From Thermomonospora catenispora (GTDB taxonomy: Bacteria > Actinomycetota > Actinomycetes > Streptosporangiales > Streptosporangiaceae), in assembly GCF_006363815.1 (NCBI RefSeq), contig NZ_RRYT01000004.1, positions 124,001 to 188,000 on the forward strand: a stretch of 64,000 nt of DNA, in the 5' to 3' direction. Under the pieces are notes generated by a model that had not been told where the DNA came from, did no database searches, and saw only the letters and a list, made by a program, of their open reading frames with translations. Shown here piece by piece: positions 27,352-34,875 of this stretch. Each line of letters begins with the position of its first letter. Within the stretch, counting starts at the first letter, position 1. The translations under genes were made by a program, and so were the position numbers.

Positions 27352-28104
27352 GTGGGCGGCTTGCTCGACGGCAGGGTCGTGCTGGTCACGGCGTCGGCCG
27401 GGGCCGGGCTCGGCTGGGCGACGGCCCGACGGTGCGCCGAGGAGGGGGCGCGCGTGGTGCTCAGCGACGTGCACCGGCGCCGCCTCGCCGAGGCGGCGGA
27501 CCGGCTGGCCGAGGTGACGGGGGAGAAGCCGACGGCCATCCCCTGCGACGTCGCCGACACCGGGCAGGTGGACGCGCTGATCGAGCAGACCGTCGAGGCG
27601 GAGGGGCGGATCGACGTCCTGGTCAACAACGCCGGGCTCGGCGGGGACCGCCGCGTGACGGAGATGACCGACCGGGAGTGGGAGCGGGTCCTGGACATCA
27701 GCCTCACCAGCGTGTTCCGCGCCACCCGGGCGGCGCTGCGGCACATGCTGCCGCGCCGCAGCGGAGTGATCGTCAACATGGCGTCGGTGACGGGCTGGCG
27801 GGCGCAGGCCGGACAGGCGCACTACGCGGCGGCCAAGGCGGGCGTCATGGCGTTCACCCGATGCGTCGCGATGGAGGCCGCCGAGGCGGGGGTGCGGGTC
27901 AACGCCGTCGCGCCCAGCCTGGCCATGCATCCGTTCCTGGAGAAGACGGTCAGCCGTGCACTGCTGGAGGAGCTGACCCGCCGGGAGGCGTTCGGCCGCG
28001 CGGCCGACCCGGCGGAGGTCGCGAACGTGGTCGTCTTCCTCGCCAGCGACCTGTCCTCGTACATGACCGGCGAGGTCGTCTCGGTCAGCAGCCAGCACCC
28101 GTGA
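27352..28104 (+). CDS. ipdF: SDR oxidoreductase, IpdF-like
   Basis: A 250-residue short-chain dehydrogenase with an N-terminal nucleotide site (VVLVTASAGAGLGWATARRC), the NNAGLGGDR segment, Ser in NMASVTGW and the YAAAKAGVMAF catalytic Tyr/Lys motif. The C-terminal pattern LEKTVSRALLEELTRREAFG and ending YMTGEVVSVSSQHP resemble, from memory, the mycobacterial KstR2-regulon dehydrogenase Rv3559c (IpdF), which acts on hydroxyl-HIP-CoA. The GTG start at 27352 follows GAGG. It opens the rightward arm of the steroid ring cluster. Confidence 0.8.
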   Translation: MGGLLDGRVVLVTASAGAGLGWATARRCAEEGARVVLSDVHRRRLAEAADRLAEVTGEKPTAIPCDVADTGQVDALIEQTVEAEGRIDVLVNNAGLGGDRRVTEMTDREWERVLDISLTSVFRATRAALRHMLPRRSGVIVNMASVTGWRAQAGQAHYAAAKAGVMAFTRCVAMEAAEAGVRVNAVAPSLAMHPFLEKTVSRALLEELTRREAFGRAADPAEVANVVVFLASDLSSYMTGEVVSVSSQHP

Positions 28105-28124
28105 CCGGCGGAAAGGGACAGTCG

Positions 28125-29066
28125 ATGACCGAGAGAGCGAACCCGGCCCCCCGGGCCGGGGCCGAGGCGGGCCGGCGGTCGGCCCCGCCGCCCGGGAGGC
28201 CGGGCGGGGACGAGGCCGGCCCGGTGGTGCGCTATGAGCGGCGCGGCCGGGTCGCCGTCGTCACCATGAACCGGCCGAAGTACCGCAACGCCCAGAACTC
28301 GGCGATGACCTACGCCCTGGACGAGGCGTTCTACCGGGCCGTGGACGACGACGAGGTGGCGGTGATCGTGCTGGCGGGCGCCGGGCCGCACTTCTCGGCC
28401 GGGCACGACATCGGCACCCCGGGCCGCGACGCCGACCGGACCTTCGACCGCAAGGCCACGCTGTGGTGGGACCACGTCGGCAAGGCCGGCGGGGAGAGCC
28501 GCTACGCCCGCGAGTCCGAGGTGTACGTGGGGATGTGCCGGCGGTGGCGGGAGATCCCCAAGCCGACGATCGCGATGGTGCAGGGGGCGTGCATCGCGGG
28601 CGGGCTGATGCTGGCCTGGGTGTGCGACCTGATCGTCGCCTCCGACGACGCGTTCTTCGCCGACCCGGTGGTGCGGATGGGCATCCCCGGCGTGGAGTAC
28701 TTCGCCCACCCGTGGGTCATGGGGCCCCGGCAGGCCAAGGAGTTCCTGTTCACCGGCGAGCGCATCGGCGCCGCCCGCGCCCTGGAGCTCGGCATGATCA
28801 ACCGGGTCGTGCCGCGGGACCGCCTGGAGGAAGAGGTCATGGCGCTGGCCGAGAAGATCGCCGCCATGCCGCGGTTCGGGCTCGCGCTCACCAAGAAGGC
28901 GATCAACCAGGCCGAGGACCTGATGGGCCTGCACGCCGGGATGGACTCGGTGTTCGGGCTGCACCACTTCGCCCACGCCCACAACGCCGAGGTGGGCGGC
29001 GGCGACTCCCTCGGCGGGCAGGACGCCCGCTCCATGGCGGCCCGCAACAAGGCGGAGGGCGCCTGA
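28125..29066 (+). CDS. Enoyl-CoA hydratase (EchA13-like)
   Basis: A 313-residue crotonase with a 35-residue disordered N-terminal extension. Oxyanion-hole segments are PHFSAGHDIGTPG and VQGACIAGGLMLAWVCDLIV; a distinctive FFADPVVRMGIPGVEYFAHPW follows. Gene order here, enoyl-CoA hydratase then two acyl-CoA dehydrogenases of unequal length, mirrors what I recall of the mycobacterial echA13-fadE17-fadE18 order. Expected role: hydrate the enoyl-CoA made by the next two genes. GGAAAGGGA precedes the ATG. Confidence 0.88.
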   Translation: MTERANPAPRAGAEAGRRSAPPPGRPGGDEAGPVVRYERRGRVAVVTMNRPKYRNAQNSAMTYALDEAFYRAVDDDEVAVIVLAGAGPHFSAGHDIGTPGRDADRTFDRKATLWWDHVGKAGGESRYARESEVYVGMCRRWREIPKPTIAMVQGACIAGGLMLAWVCDLIVASDDAFFADPVVRMGIPGVEYFAHPWVMGPRQAKEFLFTGERIGAARALELGMINRVVPRDRLEEEVMALAEKIAAMPRFGLALTKKAINQAEDLMGLHAGMDSVFGLHHFAHAHNAEVGGGDSLGGQDARSMAARNKAEGA

Positions 29067-30247
29067 TGGACCTGGCCTACACGCCCGAGCAGGAGGCGTT
29101 CCGCGCCGAGGTCCGCGCCTGGCTGGAGGCCAACGTGCCGGCCGAGCCGCTGCCGTCGCTGGACACCCCTGAGGGCTTCGCCGCCCACCGGGAGTGGGAG
29201 CGCAGGCTGCACCAGGCGCGCCTGTCGGTGGTGACCTGGCCGGAGGAGTACGGCGGGCGCGGCGCCTCCCTGGAGGAGTGGCTGATCTTCGAGGAGGAGT
29301 ACTATCGGGCCGGCGCGCCCGCCCGGGTGGGGCAGAACGGGATCTACCTGCTGGCGCCCGCGCTGCTGGAGCACGGCACGCCCGAGCAGCGGCGGCGTTT
29401 CCTGCCGCCGATGGCCTCCGGGGAGGAGGTGTGGGCGCAGGGCTGGTCGGAGCCCGAGGCCGGGAGCGACCTGGCGGCGGTGCGGTCCCGCGCGGTGCGC
29501 ACCGATGGGGGCTGGCTGCTGTCGGGGCAGAAGACCTGGAGCTCCCGGGCGACCTACGCGCACTGGCTGTTCGGGCTGTTCCGCACCGACCCGGACTCCA
29601 GGCGGCACCACGGGCTGACGTACTTCCTGGTGCCGTTGGACGCCCCGGGCGTCACCGTGCGGGGGATCCGGCAGCTGGACGGGGAGCCGGGGTTCGCCGA
29701 GGTGTTCTTCGACGAGGTGTTCGTGCCCGACGACCAGGTGCTCGGCGGGGTCGGGGAGGGCTGGCGGATCGCCATGTCCACCACCGAGTCCGAGCGCGGC
29801 CTCCTCCTGCGCTCGCCGGGCCGCTTCATGGCCGCCGCCGACCGGCTGGTCGCGCTGGCCCGCGAGACCGAGGGCCTGGGCGAGGCCGAACGGCTGGAGG
29901 TCGCGCGCGCCTGGATGAACGCCGACGCCTACCGACTGTTCACCTTCCAGACCCTCGCCCGGGCGCGGGAGGGCGCCGGCATCGGTCCCCGGTCCAGCAT
30001 CAACAAGATCTTCTGGTCGGAGATGGACCTGCACCTGCACGAGACCGCGCTGCGGCTGCTCGGCCCGCGCGCCGAGCTGACCGGCGCCGCGCCGGACGCC
30101 GCGGCGGGCGGACGCTGGCTGGACGGCTTCCTGTTCGCGCTGGCCGGCCCCATCTACGGCGGCACGAACGAGATCCAGCGCACCATCATCGCCGAACGCG
30201 TCCTCGGCCTGCCCCGCGAACCCCGCCCCGCCGAGGAGGCCCGATGA
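29066..30247 (+). CDS. Acyl-CoA dehydrogenase, larger subunit (FadE17-like)
   Basis: A 393-residue acyl-CoA dehydrogenase with EEYGGRGASLEEWLIFEEEY, WSEPEAGSDLAAVRSRAV (FAD contact) and the C-terminal IYGGTNEIQRTIIAERVLGL. The position of the usual medium-chain catalytic Glu is Gly here, so a base would have to come from elsewhere. Together with the shorter next gene, it looks like an alpha2-beta2 heterotetrameric dehydrogenase as typical for actinobacterial steroid side-chain or ring intermediates. ATG overlaps the hydratase stop (TGATG). Confidence 0.9.
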   Translation: MDLAYTPEQEAFRAEVRAWLEANVPAEPLPSLDTPEGFAAHREWERRLHQARLSVVTWPEEYGGRGASLEEWLIFEEEYYRAGAPARVGQNGIYLLAPALLEHGTPEQRRRFLPPMASGEEVWAQGWSEPEAGSDLAAVRSRAVRTDGGWLLSGQKTWSSRATYAHWLFGLFRTDPDSRRHHGLTYFLVPLDAPGVTVRGIRQLDGEPGFAEVFFDEVFVPDDQVLGGVGEGWRIAMSTTESERGLLLRSPGRFMAAADRLVALARETEGLGEAERLEVARAWMNADAYRLFTFQTLARAREGAGIGPRSSINKIFWSEMDLHLHETALRLLGPRAELTGAAPDAAAGGRWLDGFLFALAGPIYGGTNEIQRTIIAERVLGLPREPRPAEEAR

Positions 30248-31203
30248 GGTTCGGCCTGACCGAGCAGCAGCGGCAGTTCGGCGCCGTGGCCGCCGAACTG
30301 CTCGCCGACCCCGACGTCGACCACTGGGCCGCCCTGGCCGGGCTGGGCGTCCCCGCCGTCCTCGTCCCCGAACGGCACGGCGGGCTCGGCGGGGACGAGG
30401 TCGACCTGCTGGCCGTGCTGGAGGAGGCCGGCCGCGCCGCGCTGGCCGGCCCGCTGGTGGAATCGCTCGTGGCCGCCCGGCTGCTGGCCGGCCTGGGCGG
30501 GGAGTGGGCCGAGAAGTGGCTGCCCGGGATCGCCTCCGGCGAGGCCCTGGTGGTGTTCGCCGACGGCCCCTACGTCCCCCACGGCGAGCGCGCCGACCTG
30601 ATCCTGATCGAACGGGACGGCGCGATCTGCACCGCCGGGCCCGGCCGGGCCCAGCCGTCCGTCGACCCGGCCCGCGCGCTGACCTCCGCCGTCGACCCCG
30701 CCCCCGTGGCCGAGGGCGCGCGGGCCCGCGCCCTGCTGGCCGAGGCCCGCGACCGGGGCGCCGCCCTCACCGCCGTCTACCTGGTGGGGGCGGCCCGCCG
30801 CATGATCGACATGTCGGTGGAGCACACCGGGGAACGCACCCAGTTCGGCCGTCCCGTCGGCTCCTTCCAGGCCGTCAAGCACCGTCTGGCCGACGCGCTG
30901 GTGGCCGTGGAGTTCGCCCGCCCGCCCGCCCACCGGGCCGTCTGCTCCCTGGCCGCGTCCGCCCCCACCGCCTCCCGGGACTGCTCGATGGCCAAGGCCA
31001 TGGCCTCCGAGGCGGCCCTGCTGGCCGCCCGCACGGCTCTCCAACTCCACGGCGCCATCGGCTACACCCTCGAATACGACCTGCATCGCTGGCTCCGCCG
31101 GGCCTGGACGCTCGGTGCCGCCTGGGGCGACGCCGCCCACCATCGGCGCCGGGTGGCGTCGCTGCTGCTGGAGGGGGAGGGGACGCCCGAGCGGTTTCCC
31201 TGA
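30244..31203 (+). CDS. Acyl-CoA dehydrogenase, shorter subunit (FadE18-like)
   Basis: A 319-residue protein starting MRFGLTEQQRQFGAVAAELL. It keeps the helical N-domain (VPAVLVPERHGGLGGDEVDLL) and the C-domain (ERTQFGRPVGSFQAVKHRLA and LHGAIGYTLEYDLHRWLRRA) but is about 70 residues short and lacks the terminal EGTNEIQ signature. This fits the non-catalytic partner of a heteromeric dehydrogenase. ATGA overlap with the preceding subunit gene. Confidence 0.88.
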   Translation: MRFGLTEQQRQFGAVAAELLADPDVDHWAALAGLGVPAVLVPERHGGLGGDEVDLLAVLEEAGRAALAGPLVESLVAARLLAGLGGEWAEKWLPGIASGEALVVFADGPYVPHGERADLILIERDGAICTAGPGRAQPSVDPARALTSAVDPAPVAEGARARALLAEARDRGAALTAVYLVGAARRMIDMSVEHTGERTQFGRPVGSFQAVKHRLADALVAVEFARPPAHRAVCSLAASAPTASRDCSMAKAMASEAALLAARTALQLHGAIGYTLEYDLHRWLRRAWTLGAAWGDAAHHRRRVASLLLEGEGTPERFP

Positions 31204-31266
31204 CGCCCGGGCGCGGGACGCCCGGCGGACGCCCCGCCGACTGTCTCATAACTGTCTCGAAATGTG

Positions 31267-31284
31267 TCGCACAATCGTGTGCGA
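31267..31284. terminator. Short bidirectional hairpin between convergent genes
   Basis: TCGCACA (31267-31273), a 4-base loop and TGTGCGA (31278-31284) form a perfect 7-bp stem in an A/T-richer spot midway between the convergent stops of the FadE-like and TetR genes. No clear T-run follows, so it is a weak intrinsic terminator candidate at best. Confidence 0.45.
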
Positions 31285-31298
31285 AATTCGGCGCCGCC

Positions 31299-32045
31299 TC
31301 AGTCCGCCGACTCCGCCAGATGCCGGTAGACGGTGGCCCGCGACACCCCCAGCGCCTCGGCGATCTCGGTGACGGTGTGGGTTCCGGCCGCGTACAGCCG
31401 GCGGGCCTCGGCGGCCCGGGCGGCGTCCAGCGCCGGAGGACGGCCGGCGCGCCGGCGCCGCGCGGCCCGCCCCGCCGACGCGGACGGCGGGCCCTGCAAC
31501 AGGGTGCGCACCCCGGACAGGATCTCGGCGCGGAGCCGGTCGTCGGGGACGTCGGAGAGGAACACCACCGGGTCCCCGAGCATCGAGATGGCCTGCACGG
31601 CGCGCACCCGCCCGGACAGGTCGGCGTCGGGGCCGGCGACGATCTGATGGATCCGCTCGGCCAGGTCCACGAACCGCTGAAAGGCGTGGTCATGGGCCAG
31701 CACGGTCAGATCGTGCGTCAGGATCCGCAGCAGCCTGCGATGCCGCAGATAGGTGTCCAGCAGCGACTCGATCAGCAGCCAGCGGGCGCGGTCGGGGTCG
31801 CCGGCGGTCTCCGCCGCGTACAGGGCGTCCTTGATGGCGACCTCCATGTCCTCGATCAGCGGCTCGCCGAGCGAGGCCAGCAGCTGGGCCTTGGCGGGGA
31901 AGTGGTAGAAGACCGCGGCCTTGGTGATGCCCAGCCGATCGGCGATCTCCCGCATCGACGTGCGCTGATAGCCCTGCTCGGCGAACAGGTCCAGCGCGGT
32001 CTCCAGGATGCGCGCGCGGGTGTCGGGATTCGTGGCGCCGTCCAC
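31299..32045 (-). CDS. TetR-family regulator with additional C-terminal HTH
   Basis: A 248-residue repressor. Residues 10-55 are a normal TetR DNA-binding domain (ARILETALDLFAEQGYQRTS, then REIADRLGITKAAVFYHFPA). After the helical ligand domain and an Arg/Ala-rich linker (about 188-205), the last 43 residues make a second helix-turn-helix (EARRLYAAGTHTVTEIAEAL, then GVSRATVYRHLAE) of the resolvase/Hin type. It is divergent from an ABC exporter operon, with a perfect palindrome between them, so it probably represses that operon and itself. It adjoins a steroid cluster but does not look like KstR2. Confidence 0.9.
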   Translation of the reverse strand: MDGATNPDTRARILETALDLFAEQGYQRTSMREIADRLGITKAAVFYHFPAKAQLLASLGEPLIEDMEVAIKDALYAAETAGDPDRARWLLIESLLDTYLRHRRLLRILTHDLTVLAHDHAFQRFVDLAERIHQIVAGPDADLSGRVRAVQAISMLGDPVVFLSDVPDDRLRAEILSGVRTLLQGPPSASAGRAARRRRAGRPPALDAARAAEARRLYAAGTHTVTEIAEALGVSRATVYRHLAESAD

Positions 32046-32098
32046 GTCCCCACCATAGGGGCCGGTGGCGGAGAGGACGCGGATGCGCTTAAGCTGGG

Positions 32099-32117
32099 CA
32101 CTGACCGACGGTCAGTG
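32099..32117. promoter_or_regulatory. TetR-type operator palindrome
   Basis: CACTGACCGACGGTCAGTG is a perfect 8-bp inverted repeat around a 3-base centre, the usual size and shape of a TetR-family operator. It lies between the divergent TetR gene (start 32045) and the ABC ATPase gene (start 32174), so one bound regulator could switch both. Confidence 0.75.
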
Positions 32118-32173
32118 CGGAGGGGTCATCCCCCGCCCGCACGCCCGCACCTACGGCGACGAGGACGACCGCG

Positions 32174-33115
32174 ATGACGGATGCGATCCAGGTGGTCAAC
32201 CTGACCAAGACCTTCGGCGACGTGCGCGCCCTGGACCGGCTCGACCTCACCGTGCGAACCGGCGAGGTCCACGGGTTCCTCGGCCCCAACGGCGCCGGCA
32301 AATCCACCACCATCCGGATCCTGTTGGGACTGCTGCGCAAGGACTCCGGCGAGGTCAGCGTGCTCGGCGGCGACCCGTGGCGGGACGCGGTCGCCCTGCA
32401 CCGCCGCCTGGCCTACGTGCCCGGCGACGTCAATCTGTGGCCCAACCTGACCGGCGGTGAGGCCATCGACCTGTTCGGCGCCCTGCGCGGCGGGCTGAAC
32501 CGGCGCCGCCGCGACGAGCTCATCGAACAGTTCGCCCTCGACCCCACCCGCCGCTGCCGCACCTACTCCAAGGGCAACCGGCAGAAGGTCGCGCTGATCG
32601 CCGCGTTCGCCTCCGACGTGGAGCTGTACATCCTCGACGAGCCCACCTCCGGCCTGGACCCGCTGATGGACGCGGTGTTCCGCGAATGCGTCCAGGAGGC
32701 CAAGCGCGCCGGCCGCACCGTGCTGCTGTCCAGCCACATCCTCGCCGAGGTCGAGGCCCTCGCCGACCGGATCAGCATCATCCGCGAGGGCCGCATCGCC
32801 GAGTCCGGCACGATGGACCAGCTGCGCCACCTGACCCGCCTCACCGTCACCGTGGAGACCGCCCGCCCCCTCACCGGCCTGGACGCCCTGCCCGGCGTCC
32901 ACGACCTGCACCTGGACGGCACCCGCGCCCGGTTCGAGGTCGACCCCGAGCACCTCGGCCGCGTCCACCGGCACCTGGCCGACCTGGACGTGCGCAGCCT
33001 CACCAGCACGCCGCCCACGCTGGAGGAGCTGTTCATGCGCCACTACGGCGAGGTGCCCGCGCAGAACGGCGAGCAGGCCTCCCGGCCCGCGGCCGCATCG
33101 GGGGAGCGGCGATGA
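32174..33115 (+). CDS. ABC transporter ATP-binding protein
   Basis: A 313-residue ATPase. Walker A is [17 protein letters not shown] (about residues 36-52), the signature region is degenerate ([16 protein letters not shown]), Walker B is [12 protein letters not shown] and the switch His is in [13 protein letters not shown]. Drug-resistance ABC exporters of the DrrA/TipC-like kind have this layout. The ATG has GAGGA upstream and the stop overlaps the permease start, so ATPase and permease are coupled. Control is likely by the adjacent TetR operator. Confidence 0.92.
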   Translation: MTDAIQVVNLTKTFGDVRALDRLDLTVRTGEVHGFLGPNGAGKSTTIRILLGLLRKDSGEVSVLGGDPWRDAVALHRRLAYVPGDVNLWPNLTGGEAIDLFGALRGGLNRRRRDELIEQFALDPTRRCRTYSKGNRQKVALIAAFASDVELYILDEPTSGLDPLMDAVFRECVQEAKRAGRTVLLSSHILAEVEALADRISIIREGRIAESGTMDQLRHLTRLTVTVETARPLTGLDALPGVHDLHLDGTRARFEVDPEHLGRVHRHLADLDVRSLTSTPPTLEELFMRHYGEVPAQNGEQASRPAAASGERR

Positions 33116-34734
33116 ACTCCTTCACCGGCACCCTGCGGCTGGCCCGGCTGGCGGCCCGCCGCGACCGCGTGCAGCTCCCGGTCTGGGTGCTGGCGCTCAC
33201 CGGAGTGGTCGCCGCCAGCGCCTCCAGCATCCAGAGCCTGTACCAGACCGAGCAGGAACGCCTCTCTTATGCGATGTCCAACGCGGGCAGCGCGGTCGCC
33301 CGGGTGTTCAACGGCCCCGTCGCCGACCCCACCGCCGGGTCCATCACCATGACCGAGACGTTCAGCTTCACCGCCGTGCTGGTCGCGCTGATGAGCTCGA
33401 TGGCGGTGGTCCGGCACACCCGGCAGAACGAGGAGACCGGCCGGGCCGAGCTGATCGGCGCGGCGGTCGTCGGCCGCCACGCCATGCTCACCGCCGCGCT
33501 GCTGGTCGTCGTCGCCGCCAACGCGGTGCTGGCGCTGCTGATCGGCGGCGTGTTCCTCGCCCTGGGACTGCCGGCGGCCGGATCGCTGGGCGCCGGAGCG
33601 GCGTTCGGCGCGGTCGGGGCGGCGTTCGCCGCCGTCGCCGCCGTCACCGCGCAGATCGCCCAGACCGCCCGAGGGGCCAACGGCCTGGCCGGGGCGGTCC
33701 TCGGCGCCGCGTTCCTGCTGCGCGCCCTCGGCGACGGGCTCGCCCGGCCCGCCGGCGACGGCGTCACGGTGGAGAGCCGATGGCCGAGCTGGCTGTCCCC
33801 GCTCGGCTGGGGCCAGCAGCTCCAGCCGTTCGCCGGCGGCCGCTGGTGGGTGTTCGGCCTGTTCGCGGCGCTGCTGGCGGCCGGGGTGTGGACGGCCTAC
33901 CGGCTCACCGACCACCGCGACGTCGGCACCGGCATGCTGCCGGTCCGCCGCGGCCCCGCCACCGCCGCCCGCACCCTGCTCAGCCCGCTCGGCCTGGCCT
34001 GGCGGCTGCAGCGCGGCGTGCTGCTCGGCTGGGCCGTGGGCGTGCTGCTGATGGCCGTCTCCATGGGGCCGCTGGGCGAGGAGGCCGAGGAGCTGCTGGC
34101 CACCAGTGAGGAGCTCAAGCAGTACTTCGCCCAGCTCGGCGGGGGCGGCGCGGCCCTGCTGGATGCGTTCTTCGCCGCCGTGATGGGCATGTTCGGCATC
34201 GCCGTCGCCGGCTACACCGTGCAGGCCCTGCTGCGGATCCGCACCGAGGAGACCGGCCCGCTGGAGGCGGTGCTGGCCACCGCGGTCAGCCGCCCCCGCT
34301 GGATCCTCGGCCACATCCTCTGCGCCGTCGCCGGCACCGCCGCGCTGCTGCTGCTCACCGGCGCGGGCGTCGGCGTCTCCTACGGGCTGGCCTCCGGGGA
34401 GACGGGCCGGACGGGCGAGCTGATCGTCGCCGCGCTGGCCCAGCTCCCCGCCACGCTGGCGGTGGCGGGCGCGGTGGTGGCGATCCTGGGGGTGCTGCCG
34501 CGCCGGGCGATCGCCCTGTCCTGGTCGATCCTCATCGCCTGCCTGCTGATCTCCCAGCTCGGCCCCGTCCTGGAGCTGCCGCAGGCGGTGATGAACGTCT
34601 CCCCGTTCACCCACGTGCCGTTCCTGCCGGTGGCCGACCTTGCGGTGACGCCGCTGGCGGCGCTGCTGGCGGTCGGGGCCGCCCTCACCGCCGGCGGGAT
34701 CGCCGCGTTCCGCCGCCGCGACCTGGCCCTGTGA
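33112..34734 (+). CDS. ABC transporter permease (polyketide-antibiotic exporter type)
   Basis: A 540-residue permease with about 12 hydrophobic segments in two homologous halves, the second beginning near [20 protein letters not shown]. The first helix follows [20 protein letters not shown], and the loop [20 protein letters not shown] before helix 3 is typical of the large actinobacterial ABC-2-like exporters. It forms the channel for the ATPase encoded just before it. The exported compound is unknown. Confidence 0.9.
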   Translation: MNSFTGTLRLARLAARRDRVQLPVWVLALTGVVAASASSIQSLYQTEQERLSYAMSNAGSAVARVFNGPVADPTAGSITMTETFSFTAVLVALMSSMAVVRHTRQNEETGRAELIGAAVVGRHAMLTAALLVVVAANAVLALLIGGVFLALGLPAAGSLGAGAAFGAVGAAFAAVAAVTAQIAQTARGANGLAGAVLGAAFLLRALGDGLARPAGDGVTVESRWPSWLSPLGWGQQLQPFAGGRWWVFGLFAALLAAGVWTAYRLTDHRDVGTGMLPVRRGPATAARTLLSPLGLAWRLQRGVLLGWAVGVLLMAVSMGPLGEEAEELLATSEELKQYFAQLGGGGAALLDAFFAAVMGMFGIAVAGYTVQALLRIRTEETGPLEAVLATAVSRPRWILGHILCAVAGTAALLLLTGAGVGVSYGLASGETGRTGELIVAALAQLPATLAVAGAVVAILGVLPRRAIALSWSILIACLLISQLGPVLELPQAVMNVSPFTHVPFLPVADLAVTPLAALLAVGAALTAGGIAAFRRRDLAL

Positions 34735-34810
34735 CCCCGCCTCTTCGCCGCCGGCCGCCCCGCCCCTCCTGACGCGGGGCCGGGAGACCCCGGCCGTTCG
34801 CCCCGGTGCG

Positions 34811-34845
34811 CCGGGCCGCTCCCTGTCACCATGGGAGCGGTCCGG
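34811..34845. terminator. 13-bp stem-loop after ABC exporter operon
   Basis: Bases 34811-34823 pair with 34833-34845 over 13 positions (one G-U pair), around a 9-base loop. It lies 77 bases after the permease stop and shortly before the helicase gene. No T-tract follows, as is common for actinomycete terminators. Confidence 0.5.
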
Positions 34846-34875
34846 TGCACGTGAGATGTGGCGATTGGCGGGGTC

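Noticed and set aside
31299-32045. TetR gene next to the steroid cluster as kstR2
   Set aside because: The operator palindrome and divergent ABC operon fit local control, the protein has an extra HTH, and no KstR2-type CAAG..CTTG sites were found at the ipd promoters.
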